This document shows positions 16,190-27,941 of a stretch of DNA of 64,000 nt, one piece after another (within the stretch, counting starts at the first letter, position 1; every line of letters begins with the position of its first letter). The DNA is from Pseudomonas sp. p1(2021b) (GTDB lineage Bacteria > Pseudomonadota > Gammaproteobacteria > Pseudomonadales > Pseudomonadaceae). Below the pieces are notes generated by a model. The model was not told the DNA's origin. It ran no database searches and saw only the letters and a program-made list of their open reading frames with translations. A program made the translations under genes and the position numbers. Where the stretch lies: contig NZ_CP083746.1 in the NCBI RefSeq assembly GCF_020151015.1, forward strand, positions 2,881,001 to 2,945,000. The letters are read 5' to 3'.

Positions 16190-19100
16190 ACGCACTCTGT
16201 ATGAGAGGGGCACTGGGCGTTCTGCTATTGGGCTTATGCCTGGTAGCCACCTCGCCTGCGGCAAGCACGGACAGCGAGGCCCGCCACTTGCTGGCCCGGT
16301 CCCTGAGCGTCGCACCACCCTTGCCGTTGGACCCGGTCGATCGGCAATGGCTGGAGCGGCGCAAGGCCTTGGTGCTTGGGAGTTCGAAGCCGGACTACCC
16401 ACCGTTCGAGATCAACACCAGCCTCACCGATTACGAAGGGATCAGCGCCGACTATGCCGGCCTGATCGCCGAACAGTTGGGTGTGGCGATCGAAGTCCGG
16501 CGCTTCCCCGATCGCCAGGCAGCCATCGAGGCACTCCACGCAGGCAGTATCGACCTGCTGGGCAGCTCGAATGCGTTCGAGGCCGCCGATGCCCAATTGG
16601 TGCTCAGCCAACCTTATGCCGATGACCTGCCGGTGATCGTCAGCCGGCAAGACCGGATGCTCGCCCGGCACGCCAAGGACCTGGCCGGCTTGCGCCTGGC
16701 GATGGTTGATCACTACCTGCCGGAGTCGGAGGTCCGCAAACAGTATCCCCAGGCGCAGCTACGCCTGTATCGCTCGACCCTGGCTGGGCTCTCCGCCGTG
16801 GCGCTGGGCGAGGTGGATGCCTACCTGGGCGATGCCATCAGCACCGACTACCTGGTTGGCAAGAGTCTGCAGGGCCTGGTGAAGATCGACCATTTCAGCC
16901 CGCTGGCAACGGATGTCTTCGCCTTTGCCCTGGCTCGCGACAACCCTCGCCTGCAGCGACTGGTCGATAGCGCCCTCGCCAGGATCAGTGACAGTGAACG
17001 GCTGGACATATTGCGCCGCTGGAGCACTGGCAACACCAGCCTGCTATTGAAAAACCACACTGGGGCCCTGACTGCCGAAGAGCAGGACTGGATCAAGCAA
17101 ACCCCGAAAATTCGCGTACTGGTAAACAGTTCACTCGCCCCCCTGACCTTCAATGATGCCGCACATCACCCCAGCGGTATCACGATCGACCTGCTCAAGC
17201 AGATCCGCCTGTTGACCGGCCTGCGCTTCGAAATCGTCGAACGCGACTCGATCCAGGAAATGGTCGACCAGGTGGCCGAGGGCAAAGCCGAGATGATCGG
17301 CGCCCTGGGCTATGGCCCCGAGCGGGCGGCACGCCTGCGCTATACCCGCCCTTATCTGGTGAGCCCGAGGGTCCTGGTCACCCGCAGCGATGCTTACTGG
17401 GCCGGCGGCCCCACCGCCTTGGACGGGCGCCGGGTCGCGCTGCTGCGCGGCGCCCCACAGCGGGAGGCGCTGCGGCAGAAATACCCTCGGGCACGCCTGG
17501 TCGAGGTGGACACCCACCTGGAACTGATGGAAGCAGTGGCCAATGGCGAGGCGGATGTCGCGCTCAGTTCGCACATCAATGCCAGCTATTACATCGCCCA
17601 TGTGTTCAAGAACACCTTGCGCATCGCCGGCCTGCAGAGTGACGAACCGGCGGTGGCGGCCTTCGCGGTGGCGCCCAACCAGCCACTGTTGCAATCGATC
17701 CTGAACAAGACACTGTTGAGCATACCGCCCGAGGAGCTGGATCAGGTGGTCAATCGCTGGCGCACCACCACCGTGGTCAGCGACAGCCCGTGGCGCAATT
17801 ACCGCACCCTGGTCTTGCAAATCGTCGTGCTGGCCGTCCTGCTGCTGGCCGGCGTGGTGTTCTGGAACACCTACCTGCGCAAGCTCATTCACCAGCGCAC
17901 CGAGGCCGAACGTGCCCTGCAGGCCCAGCTGGCCCTGAGCCGGAGCTTGCTGGAGCAATTGCGCCAGGCCAAAGACGACGCCGAGCAGGCCAGCCAGGCC
18001 AAGAGCACCTTCCTGGCGATCATGAGCCATGAAATCCGCACGCCCATGAATGCCGTGATAGGCCTGCTCGAACTGGCGCTGGAAGACAGCCGTCACGGCC
18101 GCAGCGACACACAGGCGCTACAAACCGCACACGGCTCGGCGGTAGGCCTGCTTGAGCTGATCGGCGACATCCTCGACATTTCGCGCATCGAGTCCGGCCA
18201 TCTGACCCTGCAACCGGCGCCCACGGACCTGGTCGAGCTGGTCCGCTCGACCTTGCGTGTGTTCGAGGGCAATGCCCGCATCAAAGGCCTGCTTCTGCAC
18301 GCCGAACTGCCCCAGGCTCCGGCCTGGCTGCAAGCCGATCCGGTGCGCCTGAAGCAGATTCTCTCCAACCTGATCAGCAATGCCATCAAGTTCACCGACC
18401 ACGGCAGCGTGAAGGTCAGCCTGAGGCTTGCGCCGGATACGTCCGGGGCAACGGTTCGCGTGGCATTGGCCGTACAGGACACGGGTATCGGCATAAGCCC
18501 TGAGAACCAGGCGAGGCTATTCAATACCTTCGCCCAGGTAAACGGGACCCAGGCCCACCAGGGCGCAGGCTTGGGGCTGGTGATCAGCCGCACCCTGGCC
18601 GAGCTCATGGGTGGCCAGTTGCACCTGCAAAGCGTGGAAGGCATGGGCACCCGGATCGAAGTGGAGCTTTCCCTGCCGCCTGCCACGCCACTGCCCCGGC
18701 ACGAACACCCCGAAGCCCCCCCATCACAGGCGAGCAGACCATTGAATATCCTGGTGGTCGACGACTATCCGGCCAACCTCCTGCTGCTGGACAAGCAGTT
18801 GACGACCCTGGGACATCGGGTCACCCTGGCCGAACACGGTGCGGCAGCCTTGGCGCTATGGGAAGCCGGCAGCTTCGATGTGGTGTTGACCGACTGCAGC
18901 ATGCCCGTGATGGATGGCCATGAGCTGAGCCGGCGGATCCGCGCCCTGGAACGTGAGCGCAATTTGCCGCCTTGCCGGTTGCTTGGCATCACGGCCAATG
19001 CCCAGGCCGAGGAAAAGGCCCGGTGCCTGGCCAGCGGGATGGACGATTGCTTGTTCAAGCCCATCGGCCTGCAGGCACTCAAGGCCCACCTGCCCCAGGC

Positions 19101-19515
19101 GCGACCGCAGCCGTTGCCGACCTCCGAACCGCCAGCGCCTGAGGAACCCAGCCCGGTCGACGTCCCGACCACCGGCTTCAACCTCAATGAGCTGCGTCAC
19201 CTGACCCAGGATGACGAGACACTCATTCGTCGCCTGCTGGATCAGCTTGCTCATAGCGCCAGCGAAGACCTCGCCGCGCTGCGGGCCCTGGGCGACACGC
19301 CCGAAGACGAAGCGACCCGCGCCCTGGCCCACCGTATCAAAGGGGGTGCCAAGATGCTCAAGGTCCGTGGCGTGGTAGGTGACTGCGAAGCGGTCGAGCA
19401 CGCCATCGCCCAAGGCCAGCCAAGCGGGGCCGCGTTGCACCGCCTGGAAGCCAGCCTGGAAATCCTGCTGCAGGAGTTGCGGGAAAGTCTCGCCAGGCTC
19501 GATAGGTCGGCGTGA
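16186..19515 (+). CDS. BvgS-type unorthodox hybrid sensor kinase
   Basis: 1,109 residues from a TTG that overlaps the regulator's stop; an ATG five codons later (16,201) is an equally good start. Domain order: signal peptide, two tandem periplasmic SBP_bac_3 (Venus-flytrap) domains at about 50–270 and 285–510, a membrane helix near 540–562, a coiled linker, HisKA with the phospho-His in [11 protein letters not shown] (~613), HATPase ([24 protein letters not shown]), REC with Asp ~901 in [13 protein letters not shown], and Hpt with His ~1048 in [11 protein letters not shown]. No PAS domain is apparent between the membrane helix and HisKA, unlike B. pertussis BvgS. Flytrap domains suggest sensing of a small solute such as an amino acid. 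Confidence 0.92.
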   Translation: MNALCMRGALGVLLLGLCLVATSPAASTDSEARHLLARSLSVAPPLPLDPVDRQWLERRKALVLGSSKPDYPPFEINTSLTDYEGISADYAGLIAEQLGVAIEVRRFPDRQAAIEALHAGSIDLLGSSNAFEAADAQLVLSQPYADDLPVIVSRQDRMLARHAKDLAGLRLAMVDHYLPESEVRKQYPQAQLRLYRSTLAGLSAVALGEVDAYLGDAISTDYLVGKSLQGLVKIDHFSPLATDVFAFALARDNPRLQRLVDSALARISDSERLDILRRWSTGNTSLLLKNHTGALTAEEQDWIKQTPKIRVLVNSSLAPLTFNDAAHHPSGITIDLLKQIRLLTGLRFEIVERDSIQEMVDQVAEGKAEMIGALGYGPERAARLRYTRPYLVSPRVLVTRSDAYWAGGPTALDGRRVALLRGAPQREALRQKYPRARLVEVDTHLELMEAVANGEADVALSSHINASYYIAHVFKNTLRIAGLQSDEPAVAAFAVAPNQPLLQSILNKTLLSIPPEELDQVVNRWRTTTVVSDSPWRNYRTLVLQIVVLAVLLLAGVVFWNTYLRKLIHQRTEAERALQAQLALSRSLLEQLRQAKDDAEQASQAKSTFLAIMSHEIRTPMNAVIGLLELALEDSRHGRSDTQALQTAHGSAVGLLELIGDILDISRIESGHLTLQPAPTDLVELVRSTLRVFEGNARIKGLLLHAELPQAPAWLQADPVRLKQILSNLISNAIKFTDHGSVKVSLRLAPDTSGATVRVALAVQDTGIGISPENQARLFNTFAQVNGTQAHQGAGLGLVISRTLAELMGGQLHLQSVEGMGTRIEVELSLPPATPLPRHEHPEAPPSQASRPLNILVVDDYPANLLLLDKQLTTLGHRVTLAEHGAAALALWEAGSFDVVLTDCSMPVMDGHELSRRIRALERERNLPPCRLLGITANAQAEEKARCLASGMDDCLFKPIGLQALKAHLPQARPQPLPTSEPPAPEEPSPVDVPTTGFNLNELRHLTQDDETLIRRLLDQLAHSASEDLAALRALGDTPEDEATRALAHRIKGGAKMLKVRGVVGDCEAVEHAIAQGQPSGAALHRLEASLEILLQELRESLARLDRSA

Positions 19516-19534
19516 TCCCTCGGCCTGCCCAACC

Positions 19535-20554
19535 TCAGGTGCTTTCGCGAACCATCAGCTCGAACCCCAGGTCCTGCTGCTCGGTCGCCACCCGCTTGCC
19601 GTCGAGCAGGGCCAGCAACGCCTGGGCCGCACCACGGCCGACAGCGGCCCTCGGCGTGCGGATCGAGGTCAGGCGCGGCACCATGTGTGCCGAGGCCGGC
19701 AGGTCGTTGAAGCCAACCATCGCCACCTGGTGCGGCACCTGAATCCCTTGGCGCAGCGCCTGCAGCACCGCGCCCTGGGCGAGGTCGTCGTTACAGAAGA
19801 AGATGCCATCCACGTCCGGCGACTGCGCAAGCAAGCGGCTGAATAGCTCGCTGCCAAGGGCGATGGATGAGGGCTGCGGCGCCAGCAGCTCCAGCTCCGG
19901 CGCGTGCAGGCCGGCTTCGGCCAGGGCCTGGCGAAAGCCCTCGGCGCGCTGCATCACCCGCGGGTCGAGCTGGGCGGCGATGAACGCCAGGCGCCGCCGG
20001 CCTCGCTCGATCAAGTGGCGTGCCGCTGCACGCCCGGCCTGCTGCTGGGAGAACCCCACCGACAGCTGGCCCGCCTCGCCGCCCAGCTCCATCATGTGCA
20101 CGCAGGGCACACCGCTGGCCATCAGCATCTGCCGCGCGGCGTCGCTGCGCTCGAAGCCGGTGAGCAACATGCCGCAGGGCTGATAGGCCAGGTAGTTGCG
20201 GATAAGGTTTTCTTCTTCGGCAATGTCGTAGTGATAGTTGCCGATCAGCACTTCCAGCCCGCGCGGGCGCATCACCTCGTGGATCGCTTCGAGGGTATCG
20301 ATGAACAGCTGGTTGGACAGCGATGGGATCAGCACCACCACCGATTGGCTGCGCGCCGACGCCAGTGCTCGCGCAGCCGGGTTGGCCACATAGCCAAGGC
20401 TGGCAGCGGCGAGCATGACTTTCTCGACCAGCTCCGGGGCGACGGTACTGACGCCGCGCAAGGCGCGCGACGCGGTGATGGGGGAAACGCCGGAGAGCCT
20501 GGCGACTTCTGCCAGAGTGGGGCGACCGGTGGTACGCGAGCCTGTGCGGGACAT
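19535..20554 (-). CDS. gntR: GntR-type LacI-family gluconate repressor
   Basis: 339 residues. The N-terminal LacI helix-turn-helix is clear (PTLAEVARLSGVSPITASRALRG, hinge VANPAARALAS), followed by a periplasmic-binding-protein-like ligand domain (VVVLIPSLSNQLFIDTLEAI, GIFFCNDDLAQGAVLQAL, MVGFNDLPASAHMVPRLTSI). Divergent placement next to gluconokinase and gluconate permease identifies it as the gluconate repressor rather than another LacI member. Three AGCGCT-centred palindromes at 20,601, 20,731 and 21,330 are its probable operators. The genes would be induced by gluconate or its 6-phosphate. Confidence 0.92.
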   Translation of the reverse strand: MSRTGSRTTGRPTLAEVARLSGVSPITASRALRGVSTVAPELVEKVMLAAASLGYVANPAARALASARSQSVVVLIPSLSNQLFIDTLEAIHEVMRPRGLEVLIGNYHYDIAEEENLIRNYLAYQPCGMLLTGFERSDAARQMLMASGVPCVHMMELGGEAGQLSVGFSQQQAGRAAARHLIERGRRRLAFIAAQLDPRVMQRAEGFRQALAEAGLHAPELELLAPQPSSIALGSELFSRLLAQSPDVDGIFFCNDDLAQGAVLQALRQGIQVPHQVAMVGFNDLPASAHMVPRLTSIRTPRAAVGRGAAQALLALLDGKRVATEQQDLGFELMVREST

Positions 20555-20600
20555 GGGAGTTGTAATTTTACTACTTGCCAGAAAGGGGAACGGCCACTAA

Positions 20601-20612
20601 GGTAGCGCTGTC
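20601..20612. promoter_or_regulatory. Putative GntR operator O1
   Basis: GGTAGCGCTGTC is a near match to the palindrome GACAGCGCTGTC that recurs at 20,731 and 21,330. It lies 46 bp upstream of the gntR start, suitable for autoregulation. Confidence 0.65.
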
Positions 20613-20730
20613 TCAGGACACAGGCAACGTAAAACTTTAGCGGCTATGTGCCCAGCGTCCATACTGCGTGAAGACAAGACCAATAACACCCGGGAGGGTG
20701 GCGCTTGCAACCTCGTTTCGTCGTCAGCGA

Positions 20731-20742
20731 GACAGCGCTATC
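20731..20742. promoter_or_regulatory. Putative GntR operator O2 (gntK promoter)
   Basis: GACAGCGCTATC differs by one base from the perfect palindrome at 21,330. It sits 20 bp before the gntK start codon and just upstream of the CAGGAGGT ribosome-binding site, so repressor binding would block gntK expression. Confidence 0.7.
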
Positions 20743-20762
20743 TTACCCCGCAGGAGGTACTG

Positions 20763-21302
20763 ATGAACTCTCCCCTGTCTGCAATAGTGGTGATGGGTGT
20801 GGCTGGCTGCGGCAAGAGCTGCATCGGTTCGGCCATTGCCAGCACCAGCGGCGGTCGCCTGATCGAAGGCGATGCCTTTCACCCTGCCGAGAACATTCGC
20901 AAGATGAGCGCCGGCATTCCCCTGGACGACGATGACCGTGCTGGCTGGCTGGTGCGCCTGGGCCAGGAATTGCAAGCCACGCTCCAGGCCGGCGAACGCC
21001 CCATCCTCACCTGCTCGGCGCTCAAGCGCCGCTACCGCGAAACCCTACGTCAGGCCGTGCCGGGTCTTGGTTTCGTATTCCTCGAGCTGACCCCGGCCGA
21101 AGCCGAAAAACGCGTGCTCGCCCGCCCTGGCCACTTCATGCCGGCCAGCCTGATCGACAGCCAGTTCGCCGCCCTCGAGCCGCCCCATGGCGAACCGCTG
21201 ACCCTGACGCTGGACGCCACCCAGCCGATCGAGACCCTGGCCCAAGCCGTAGACACCTGGCTAAAGCCCTGCGGTGACCGGAGACTGGCGCGAACTGCCT
21301 GA
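20763..21302 (+). CDS. gntK: Gluconokinase
   Basis: 179 residues; the ATG follows a strong CAGGAGGT site, so the longer frame start is rejected. P-loop GVAGCGKS at residues 12–19, LIEGDAFHP and KMSAGIPLDDDDRAGWL are the signatures of thermoresistant-type gluconokinase, as are TCSALKRRYR and FLELTPAEAEKRVLARPGHFM. It phosphorylates gluconate to 6-phosphogluconate, which enters the Entner–Doudoroff route central to pseudomonads. It is followed by the gluconate permease 100 bp downstream and is controlled by an operator just upstream. Confidence 0.95.
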   Translation: MNSPLSAIVVMGVAGCGKSCIGSAIASTSGGRLIEGDAFHPAENIRKMSAGIPLDDDDRAGWLVRLGQELQATLQAGERPILTCSALKRRYRETLRQAVPGLGFVFLELTPAEAEKRVLARPGHFMPASLIDSQFAALEPPHGEPLTLTLDATQPIETLAQAVDTWLKPCGDRRLARTA

Positions 21303-21329
21303 TGCCGGCGGTTTTTCCGGCTCACCAAA

Positions 21330-21341
21330 GACAGCGCTGTC
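21330..21341. promoter_or_regulatory. Putative GntR operator O3 (gntT promoter)
   Basis: GACAGCGCTGTC is a perfect 12-bp palindrome lying between gntK and gntT, 61 bp before the permease start. It suggests the permease has its own GntR-controlled promoter in addition to read-through from gntK. Confidence 0.75.
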
Positions 21342-21402
21342 TCGACACCTGAGCGTGTCGAACGTTCCGCCAAAACAACGATAAGATCGAGGCACTTCAA
21401 CC

Positions 21403-22755
21403 ATGTTCGGACTGGCTACTGATACCTTCCTGCTGCTCGACGCCCTGGTGACCATCGTCGGGCTCATCCTGCTGATCACCCATTTCAAGGTCCACCCCTT
21501 CGTCGCCCTGACCCTGGCCGCGGGCTTTCTCGGCCTGACCTCCGGCATGCCGGTGGCCAAGGTCATGAAGTCGTTCCAGGACGGCTTCGGCGGCGTGCTC
21601 GGCTTCGTCGGCATCGTCCTGGCGCTGGGCACCATGCTCGGCAAGCTGATGGCCGATTCCGGCGGTGCCGACCAGATCGCCCAGACACTGATTCGCGCCT
21701 TCGGCAAGCAGAAGGTGCACTGGGCCATGATGTTCGCCGCCTTCCTGGTGGGGATCCCGCTGTTCTTCGAGATCGGCTTCGTGCTGCTCATCCCGCTGGT
21801 GTTCATCGTCGCCCGCCGCTCCGGGGTGTCCCTGGTGAAGATCGGCATCCCGCTGCTGGCCGGCCTGTCCGTGGTCCATGGCCTGGTACCGCCGCACCCG
21901 GGCCCGCTGTTGGCGATCGGTATTTTCCATGCCGATATCGGCAAGACCATCTTCTACGGCCTGCTGGTCGCGCTGCCGACCGCCGTGATCGCCGGCCCGC
22001 TGTTCGGTAATTTCATCTCTCGCTACATCCCCGGCAACCCGTCCCAGGAACTGATGGACCAGATCGCCCGGGAAACCGACCAGAAGAACCTGCCAAGCTT
22101 CGGCATCACCCTACTCACCGTGCTGTTGCCGGTGGCGCTGATGTTGCTCAAGACCTTTGCCGATGTGGTACTGCCGGCCGAACATATCGTGCGCCAGTGG
22201 ATGGACCTGATCGGCCACCCGATCACTGCCCTGCTCGCTGCCCTGCTGCTGGCGTTCTACACCTTCGGTTCTGCCCGCGGCTTCTCGCGCCAGCAGATCA
22301 TGAAGATGCTCGACCAGAGCTTGGCGCCCACCGCCGCCATCGTACTGATCGTCGGTGCCGGCGGCGGCTTCAAGCAGATGCTGGTGGACACCGGTGTCGG
22401 CAACGTGATCGGGCAGATGGCGGTACAGGCCGAGATCTCGCCGATCCTCCTGGCATGGCTGGTGGCGGCGGTGATCCGTATCGCCACCGGTTCGGCCACC
22501 GTGGCGACCATCACCGGCGCCGGCATCGTCGCTCCGGTGGTGGACCTGGTTCCCGGCGTGAACCGCGAACTGCTGGTGCTCGCCACCGGCGCGGGGTCGT
22601 TGATCCTGTCCCACGTCAACGACGCGGGTTTCTGGCTGGTCAAGCAGTACTTCAACATGACCGTGGCCGAAACGTTCAAGACCTGGAGCATGATGGAAAC
22701 CATCCTTTCGGTGGTGGGCATCATCTTCATCATGCTGCTTTCGACGGTGGTCTGA
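21403..22755 (+). CDS. gntT: Gluconate:H+ symporter, GntP family
   Basis: 450 residues with about 12–14 hydrophobic helices. Diagnostic GntP-family segments are GLSVVHGLVPPHPGPL, GFVLLIPLVFIVARR, GAGGGFKQMLVDTGVG, RIATGSATVATITGAGI and LSHVNDAGFWLVKQYF. It imports gluconate across the inner membrane using the proton gradient. It follows gluconokinase and has an operator-like palindrome in its leader, which suggests inducible expression. The short leader also contains an A-rich run (AAAACAACGATAAG) that approaches, but does not match, the Hfq/Crc recognition motif. Confidence 0.95.
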   Translation: MFGLATDTFLLLDALVTIVGLILLITHFKVHPFVALTLAAGFLGLTSGMPVAKVMKSFQDGFGGVLGFVGIVLALGTMLGKLMADSGGADQIAQTLIRAFGKQKVHWAMMFAAFLVGIPLFFEIGFVLLIPLVFIVARRSGVSLVKIGIPLLAGLSVVHGLVPPHPGPLLAIGIFHADIGKTIFYGLLVALPTAVIAGPLFGNFISRYIPGNPSQELMDQIARETDQKNLPSFGITLLTVLLPVALMLLKTFADVVLPAEHIVRQWMDLIGHPITALLAALLLAFYTFGSARGFSRQQIMKMLDQSLAPTAAIVLIVGAGGGFKQMLVDTGVGNVIGQMAVQAEISPILLAWLVAAVIRIATGSATVATITGAGIVAPVVDLVPGVNRELLVLATGAGSLILSHVNDAGFWLVKQYFNMTVAETFKTWSMMETILSVVGIIFIMLLSTVV

Positions 22756-22831
22756 CCGTTCATCGTGGTGATGGCACCTTGCTGCAGGCCTGTAGCCCAA
22801 ACCGGTACAGGTCATTTGCAAGGAGCCCCAC

Positions 22832-23149
22832 ATGAAACTGCACCACACCTGCCTGCTCGCCGCCCTGCTGGCCTCTCCCCTGGCCCTGGCGGCGGGCACT
22901 GGGCCGACCCACCCGGACGACCCGCACAGCCCCGCGCCCCAGCCCGGCGCCGACAGCACGCTCAACCCGATCGAAAAGCCCATGCCGCGCGACACCGACC
23001 CGCGGATCCAGGGCAATGACCCGGACAGCCCGCCCGCCGAACAGAACGACAATCGCGACCTGCCCGGGATGGATGGTGGCGGGTCGGAAGGGATGCGCGG
23101 GCATGGCGATGGCAGCGGGACGCGCGGTGGCGATAGCGGCCAGCCCTGA
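22832..23149 (+). CDS. Small exported Pro/Asp/Gly-rich protein, function unknown
   Basis: 105 residues with an AAGGAG ribosome-binding site. A signal peptide is clear (MKLHHTCLLAALLASPLALAA), and the mature part of about 85 residues is low-complexity and hydrophilic, rich in Pro, Asp, Gly and Ser, ending in Gly-rich repeats (GGGSEGMRGHGDGSGTRGGD). It is probably intrinsically disordered in the periplasm. It lies 76 bp after the gluconate permease on the same strand. I recognise no family. Confidence 0.75.
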   Translation: MKLHHTCLLAALLASPLALAAGTGPTHPDDPHSPAPQPGADSTLNPIEKPMPRDTDPRIQGNDPDSPPAEQNDNRDLPGMDGGGSEGMRGHGDGSGTRGGDSGQP

Positions 23150-23167
23150 GGCGTGCGCACGGAACAA

Positions 23168-23188
23168 CGCAAAACTGCTGGTTTTGCG
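23168..23188. terminator. Hairpin between convergent genes
   Basis: CGCAAAAC-tgctg-GTTTTGCG forms a perfect 8-bp stem between the exported protein gene and the convergent response regulator. It has no long U-tract on either side, so terminator function is tentative. Confidence 0.4.
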
Positions 23189-23211
23189 GCGTCTATATCA
23201 CGTGCCAAGCC

Positions 23212-24636
<1,425 letters not shown>

Positions 24637-26098
24637 GGTCCCCTCCCGCTGCGATATTGAAAACAAGGCTGACGCGGGTTCCTTCCTCTTCGCGGCTGCT
24701 CAAGCTGACCGAGCCGCCAAAGCGTTCCATGATGCGCTTGACCAGGGCCAGGCCAACACCGAGGCCGCCCTGCTTGGTGGTGAAGAACGGCTTGAAGACC
24801 ATTCGCTCCTGTTGCTGGCTCATGCCTTTGCCGGTATCGCTGAGCACCAGCTTCACCTGCTGACCCTCCAGGTTGCTGACCTCGGCGCACAACAGGCCGC
24901 CCTTGGGCATGGCCTCCAGGGCATTGGCGAACAGGCTGTTGAGGATCTGGGTCAACTGCAACGGCTGGCTGGCCACCCAAAGCTGGGTGGGCCCTTCGAA
25001 GCTGAACTGCACGCCGTTGCGTTCGATCTGCTGCAGGAACGCCAGCCGGGTGTCCTCGATTGCCGCTACCAGGTCCACCGCCTCGGGCTCGTCGCTGGTC
25101 GGGCGCAGCGACACCAGCAGGTCACGCACCCAGCGCGACATGCGGTCGACCTGGCTGATGATGTCGGCGATGTTCTTGCGCGCCGGCTCGCTGGCGATTT
25201 CCTGGGCCAGTTCGGCACTGGAGCGGATATTGGCCAGCGGGTTGCGCAGGCTGTGAGCCACCGCCGAGGACATCTCGCCAAGGGCGACATAGGTCTCGCT
25301 GGCCACCAGACAGTCCTGCTGGTGGCGGAGCATGCCGGCGGCGCGGCGCACGATCCAGAACAGGCCAAAATAGACCAGCGCCCCGCCCAGCAAGGTCGAC
25401 ACCCAGATCAGCACGTAGCCGCGCTGGATACGCCGGACCAGGTCCTGGGGCTCTTTGTAGATCTCGACCATCGACAACACCTGCTCGCCCTGGCTGTCGA
25501 ACAGCGGGATGTAGTTCTCGATGAACAGGTACTGCGGCTCACGCTGGAACTTCTGCTCCTCGCGGTCCTCGTCGGCCTTGTGGTAGCTGGCCGACACCGG
25601 TTTGCGCGAATGGAAGGCGTGGTCCAGGTCGTCGTCCTCGGCGATGCGCTTGCCTAGCAATGCCGGGTTGGTCGACCAGACGATCGTGCGATCGTGGGCA
25701 TAGACATTGGCCAGCAACGTATCAGGCAGGTGCTCGACATGGTCGAGGAATTCCACCCGGGTCGACTTGACCAGCGCCGGCGCGATCTGCAAGTGCTGCG
25801 CGTCCAGCCGCGGGTCGAGCAACTCACCCATGGTGGTGCCGGGCGGCAATTGCGAATGACGGACCTCGGCCTGGGCCATGGCCTGGATGAACTGGGCAGT
25901 GAGCATCGCGTCGCGCTCGACGCTGTCGCGCACCACGAAGCGGGTGGAGAAGTAACCCAGCCCACCGGCCACGGCGGCGATCACCAGCAGACTGATCACC
26001 GAAAACCAACGTAGCAAGTTGAATTCACGCAGCGGCGCGGCCAACCCGCTCGAGCCAGGCGCCGTCTTGTCGGGAACATCATGATCCAGCGTCTGCAT

Positions 26099-26379
26099 GG
26101 TGGGGTTCCCGCTCTGAGGTCTTCATCAACGGCGTCGCTACCGCCCGTAGCAAGGTGATAGCACTTTGCCTATTGCGCTGCCGCCGCCGTCTGTCGCCAA
26201 AGGGCTCAGCAAGAAATCGGCCAATCCAGTTCGAAAACTAAATATTCATATAAAACAGTAGGTTATGAAATATTTATAACCCTGACTCGAGGTCGGTGAC
26301 CCACAATTGGGTATTCTTCACCCAAAAAACAAAACACATTAAAAAACAATTGGTTATATAAACTAAATGCCGCTTTGCT
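26099..26379. other. A/T-rich gap between paralogous kinases with inverted repeats
   Basis: The 281-bp spacer is strikingly A/T-rich from about 26,235 to 26,365. It contains a 21-bp imperfect palindrome with arms GGTTAT (26,261–26,266) and ATAACC (26,276–26,281), and an ACCCA/TGGGT/ACCCA trio at 26,299–26,324 that can form alternative hairpins. It may carry a terminator for the upstream kinase and a promoter for the downstream kinase-regulator pair. No gene is supported. Confidence 0.5.
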
Positions 26380-27834
26380 TTAACTCTTGATCAGCCGAAA
26401 GCTCAAGGAAACGTTCGTACCCACGCCCTCCCGGCTGCTCAGCCGGACCGAGCCACCGAAGCGCTCCATGATCCGCTTGACCAACACCAGCCCAACCCCA
26501 AGCCCACCTTGCTTGGTGGTGAAGAAAGGCCGGAAGGCCATGCGCTGCTGTTGTTCGCTCATGCCTCTGCCGGTGTCCGAAACCCGCAAGGTCAGGCTGC
26601 GACGGTCCTGGCGTACCACCTCCACTCGCAACTGGCCGCCTTGCTCCATCGACTCCAGGGCATTGGCGATCAGGCTGTTGAAGATCTGCCCCAGCAACAC
26701 CGGATGCCCGAGCACCTGGAGCGGCGGCAAGGGCTTGAGATCCAGGCTCACACCATTGCGCCCCAGCGGCACGGCGAAGGCCTGCAAGCTGTCCTGGAGC
26801 GTTTGCGACAGGTCCACGGGGACCGCATCGTCGTTGAGCGGGCGCAGCGATTGCAGCAGTTGGCGCACCCACTGGGACATTCGATCGACCTGGCTGATGA
26901 TGTCGTTGATGTTCTTCTGCGCCGGCCCTTCGTCGAACGCCTGGGCCAGTTCGGCGCTGGAACGGATGCTGGCCAGCGGGTTGCGCAGGCTGTGAGCGAC
27001 CGCCGAGGACATCTCCCCCAGCGCCACGAAGGTCTCGTTGCTGATCAGCCGCTTCTGCTGCACCGCCATCACTCGGGCGGCACGCCGCATGATGCCGTAC
27101 AGGCCCAGGTAGACCAGGCTCGCCCCGATGGCGATGGCCAGCCAGATCAGCAGCAGGCCGTGTTCGATGCGCACGATCAGGTCATGGGGTTCCTTGTAGA
27201 TCTCGACCATGGCCGCGACCCGCTGGCCGTCGGCGTCGAACAGCGGAATATAGTTCTCGATGAACAGCTGCTTGGGTGGGGTCACGAATTTCTGCTCGCT
27301 GCGTGCATCGTCGAAATCGTGGTAGCTGGCCGACACCTGCATCTTGTATTCGAAGGCACGCTCAAGGTCGTCATCGGACTCGATCATCTTGCCGATCAAC
27401 GCCGGGTTGCTCGACCAGATCACCGTACGGTCGGGCGCATAGATATTGGCCAGCAGCACATCCGGCAAATGGGCGATATGGTCAAGGAACTCGCCACGGG
27501 CGCGGCGCCGTGCATCCGGGTCGACATCGGGCATGGCCAGGTCCATGCGCGAATCGAGCAGTTCGCCCATGGTGCGCACATTGGGGATGGACACGTGGCG
27601 CACTTCGGCGTCGGCGATGGCTTGGATGAACTGCGCGGAGAGCAGCGCATCGCGTTCGACGCTCTCATTGATGATGAAACGGCTGGAAATCAGGCCCAAA
27701 CCCACAGCCACCGAGACGATGATCGCCAGGCTGACCCAGGCATACCAGCGCAACAGGTCGAACGGCTTATGGGCCGTACCGCCATCACCACTTGCGGGCA
27801 CTTCGAGTGTGTCGGAACGTGGGGCGAGGTCCAT
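26380..27834 (-). CDS. Membrane sensor histidine kinase B, paralogue of kinase A
   Basis: 484 residues from the ATG at 27,834, which has a GGAG site; an ATG eight codons upstream is less likely. It has the same architecture as kinase A: two membrane helices bounding a periplasmic domain, H-box GEMSSAVAHSLRNPLASIRSSAEL, and ATPase boxes FNSLIANALESME, VSDTGRGMS and GGLGVGLVLVKRIMERFGG. The periplasmic domain is related to that of kinase A but diverged. No dedicated regulator lies next to it, so it probably also signals through the GAFTDA regulator. This looks like a tandem duplication. Confidence 0.92.
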   Translation of the reverse strand: MDLAPRSDTLEVPASGDGGTAHKPFDLLRWYAWVSLAIIVSVAVGLGLISSRFIINESVERDALLSAQFIQAIADAEVRHVSIPNVRTMGELLDSRMDLAMPDVDPDARRRARGEFLDHIAHLPDVLLANIYAPDRTVIWSSNPALIGKMIESDDDLERAFEYKMQVSASYHDFDDARSEQKFVTPPKQLFIENYIPLFDADGQRVAAMVEIYKEPHDLIVRIEHGLLLIWLAIAIGASLVYLGLYGIMRRAARVMAVQQKRLISNETFVALGEMSSAVAHSLRNPLASIRSSAELAQAFDEGPAQKNINDIISQVDRMSQWVRQLLQSLRPLNDDAVPVDLSQTLQDSLQAFAVPLGRNGVSLDLKPLPPLQVLGHPVLLGQIFNSLIANALESMEQGGQLRVEVVRQDRRSLTLRVSDTGRGMSEQQQRMAFRPFFTTKQGGLGVGLVLVKRIMERFGGSVRLSSREGVGTNVSLSFRLIKS

Positions 27835-27941
27835 GACGGACTCCAACGGCTGGGGCACCTTCTGAAGGTTATAGCCCAGAGTTGGGGGTTCGCCCGCTGC
27901 TCACCGAACAGGTTCCTGGCAAAAAGCCACACGCCTCGCCT

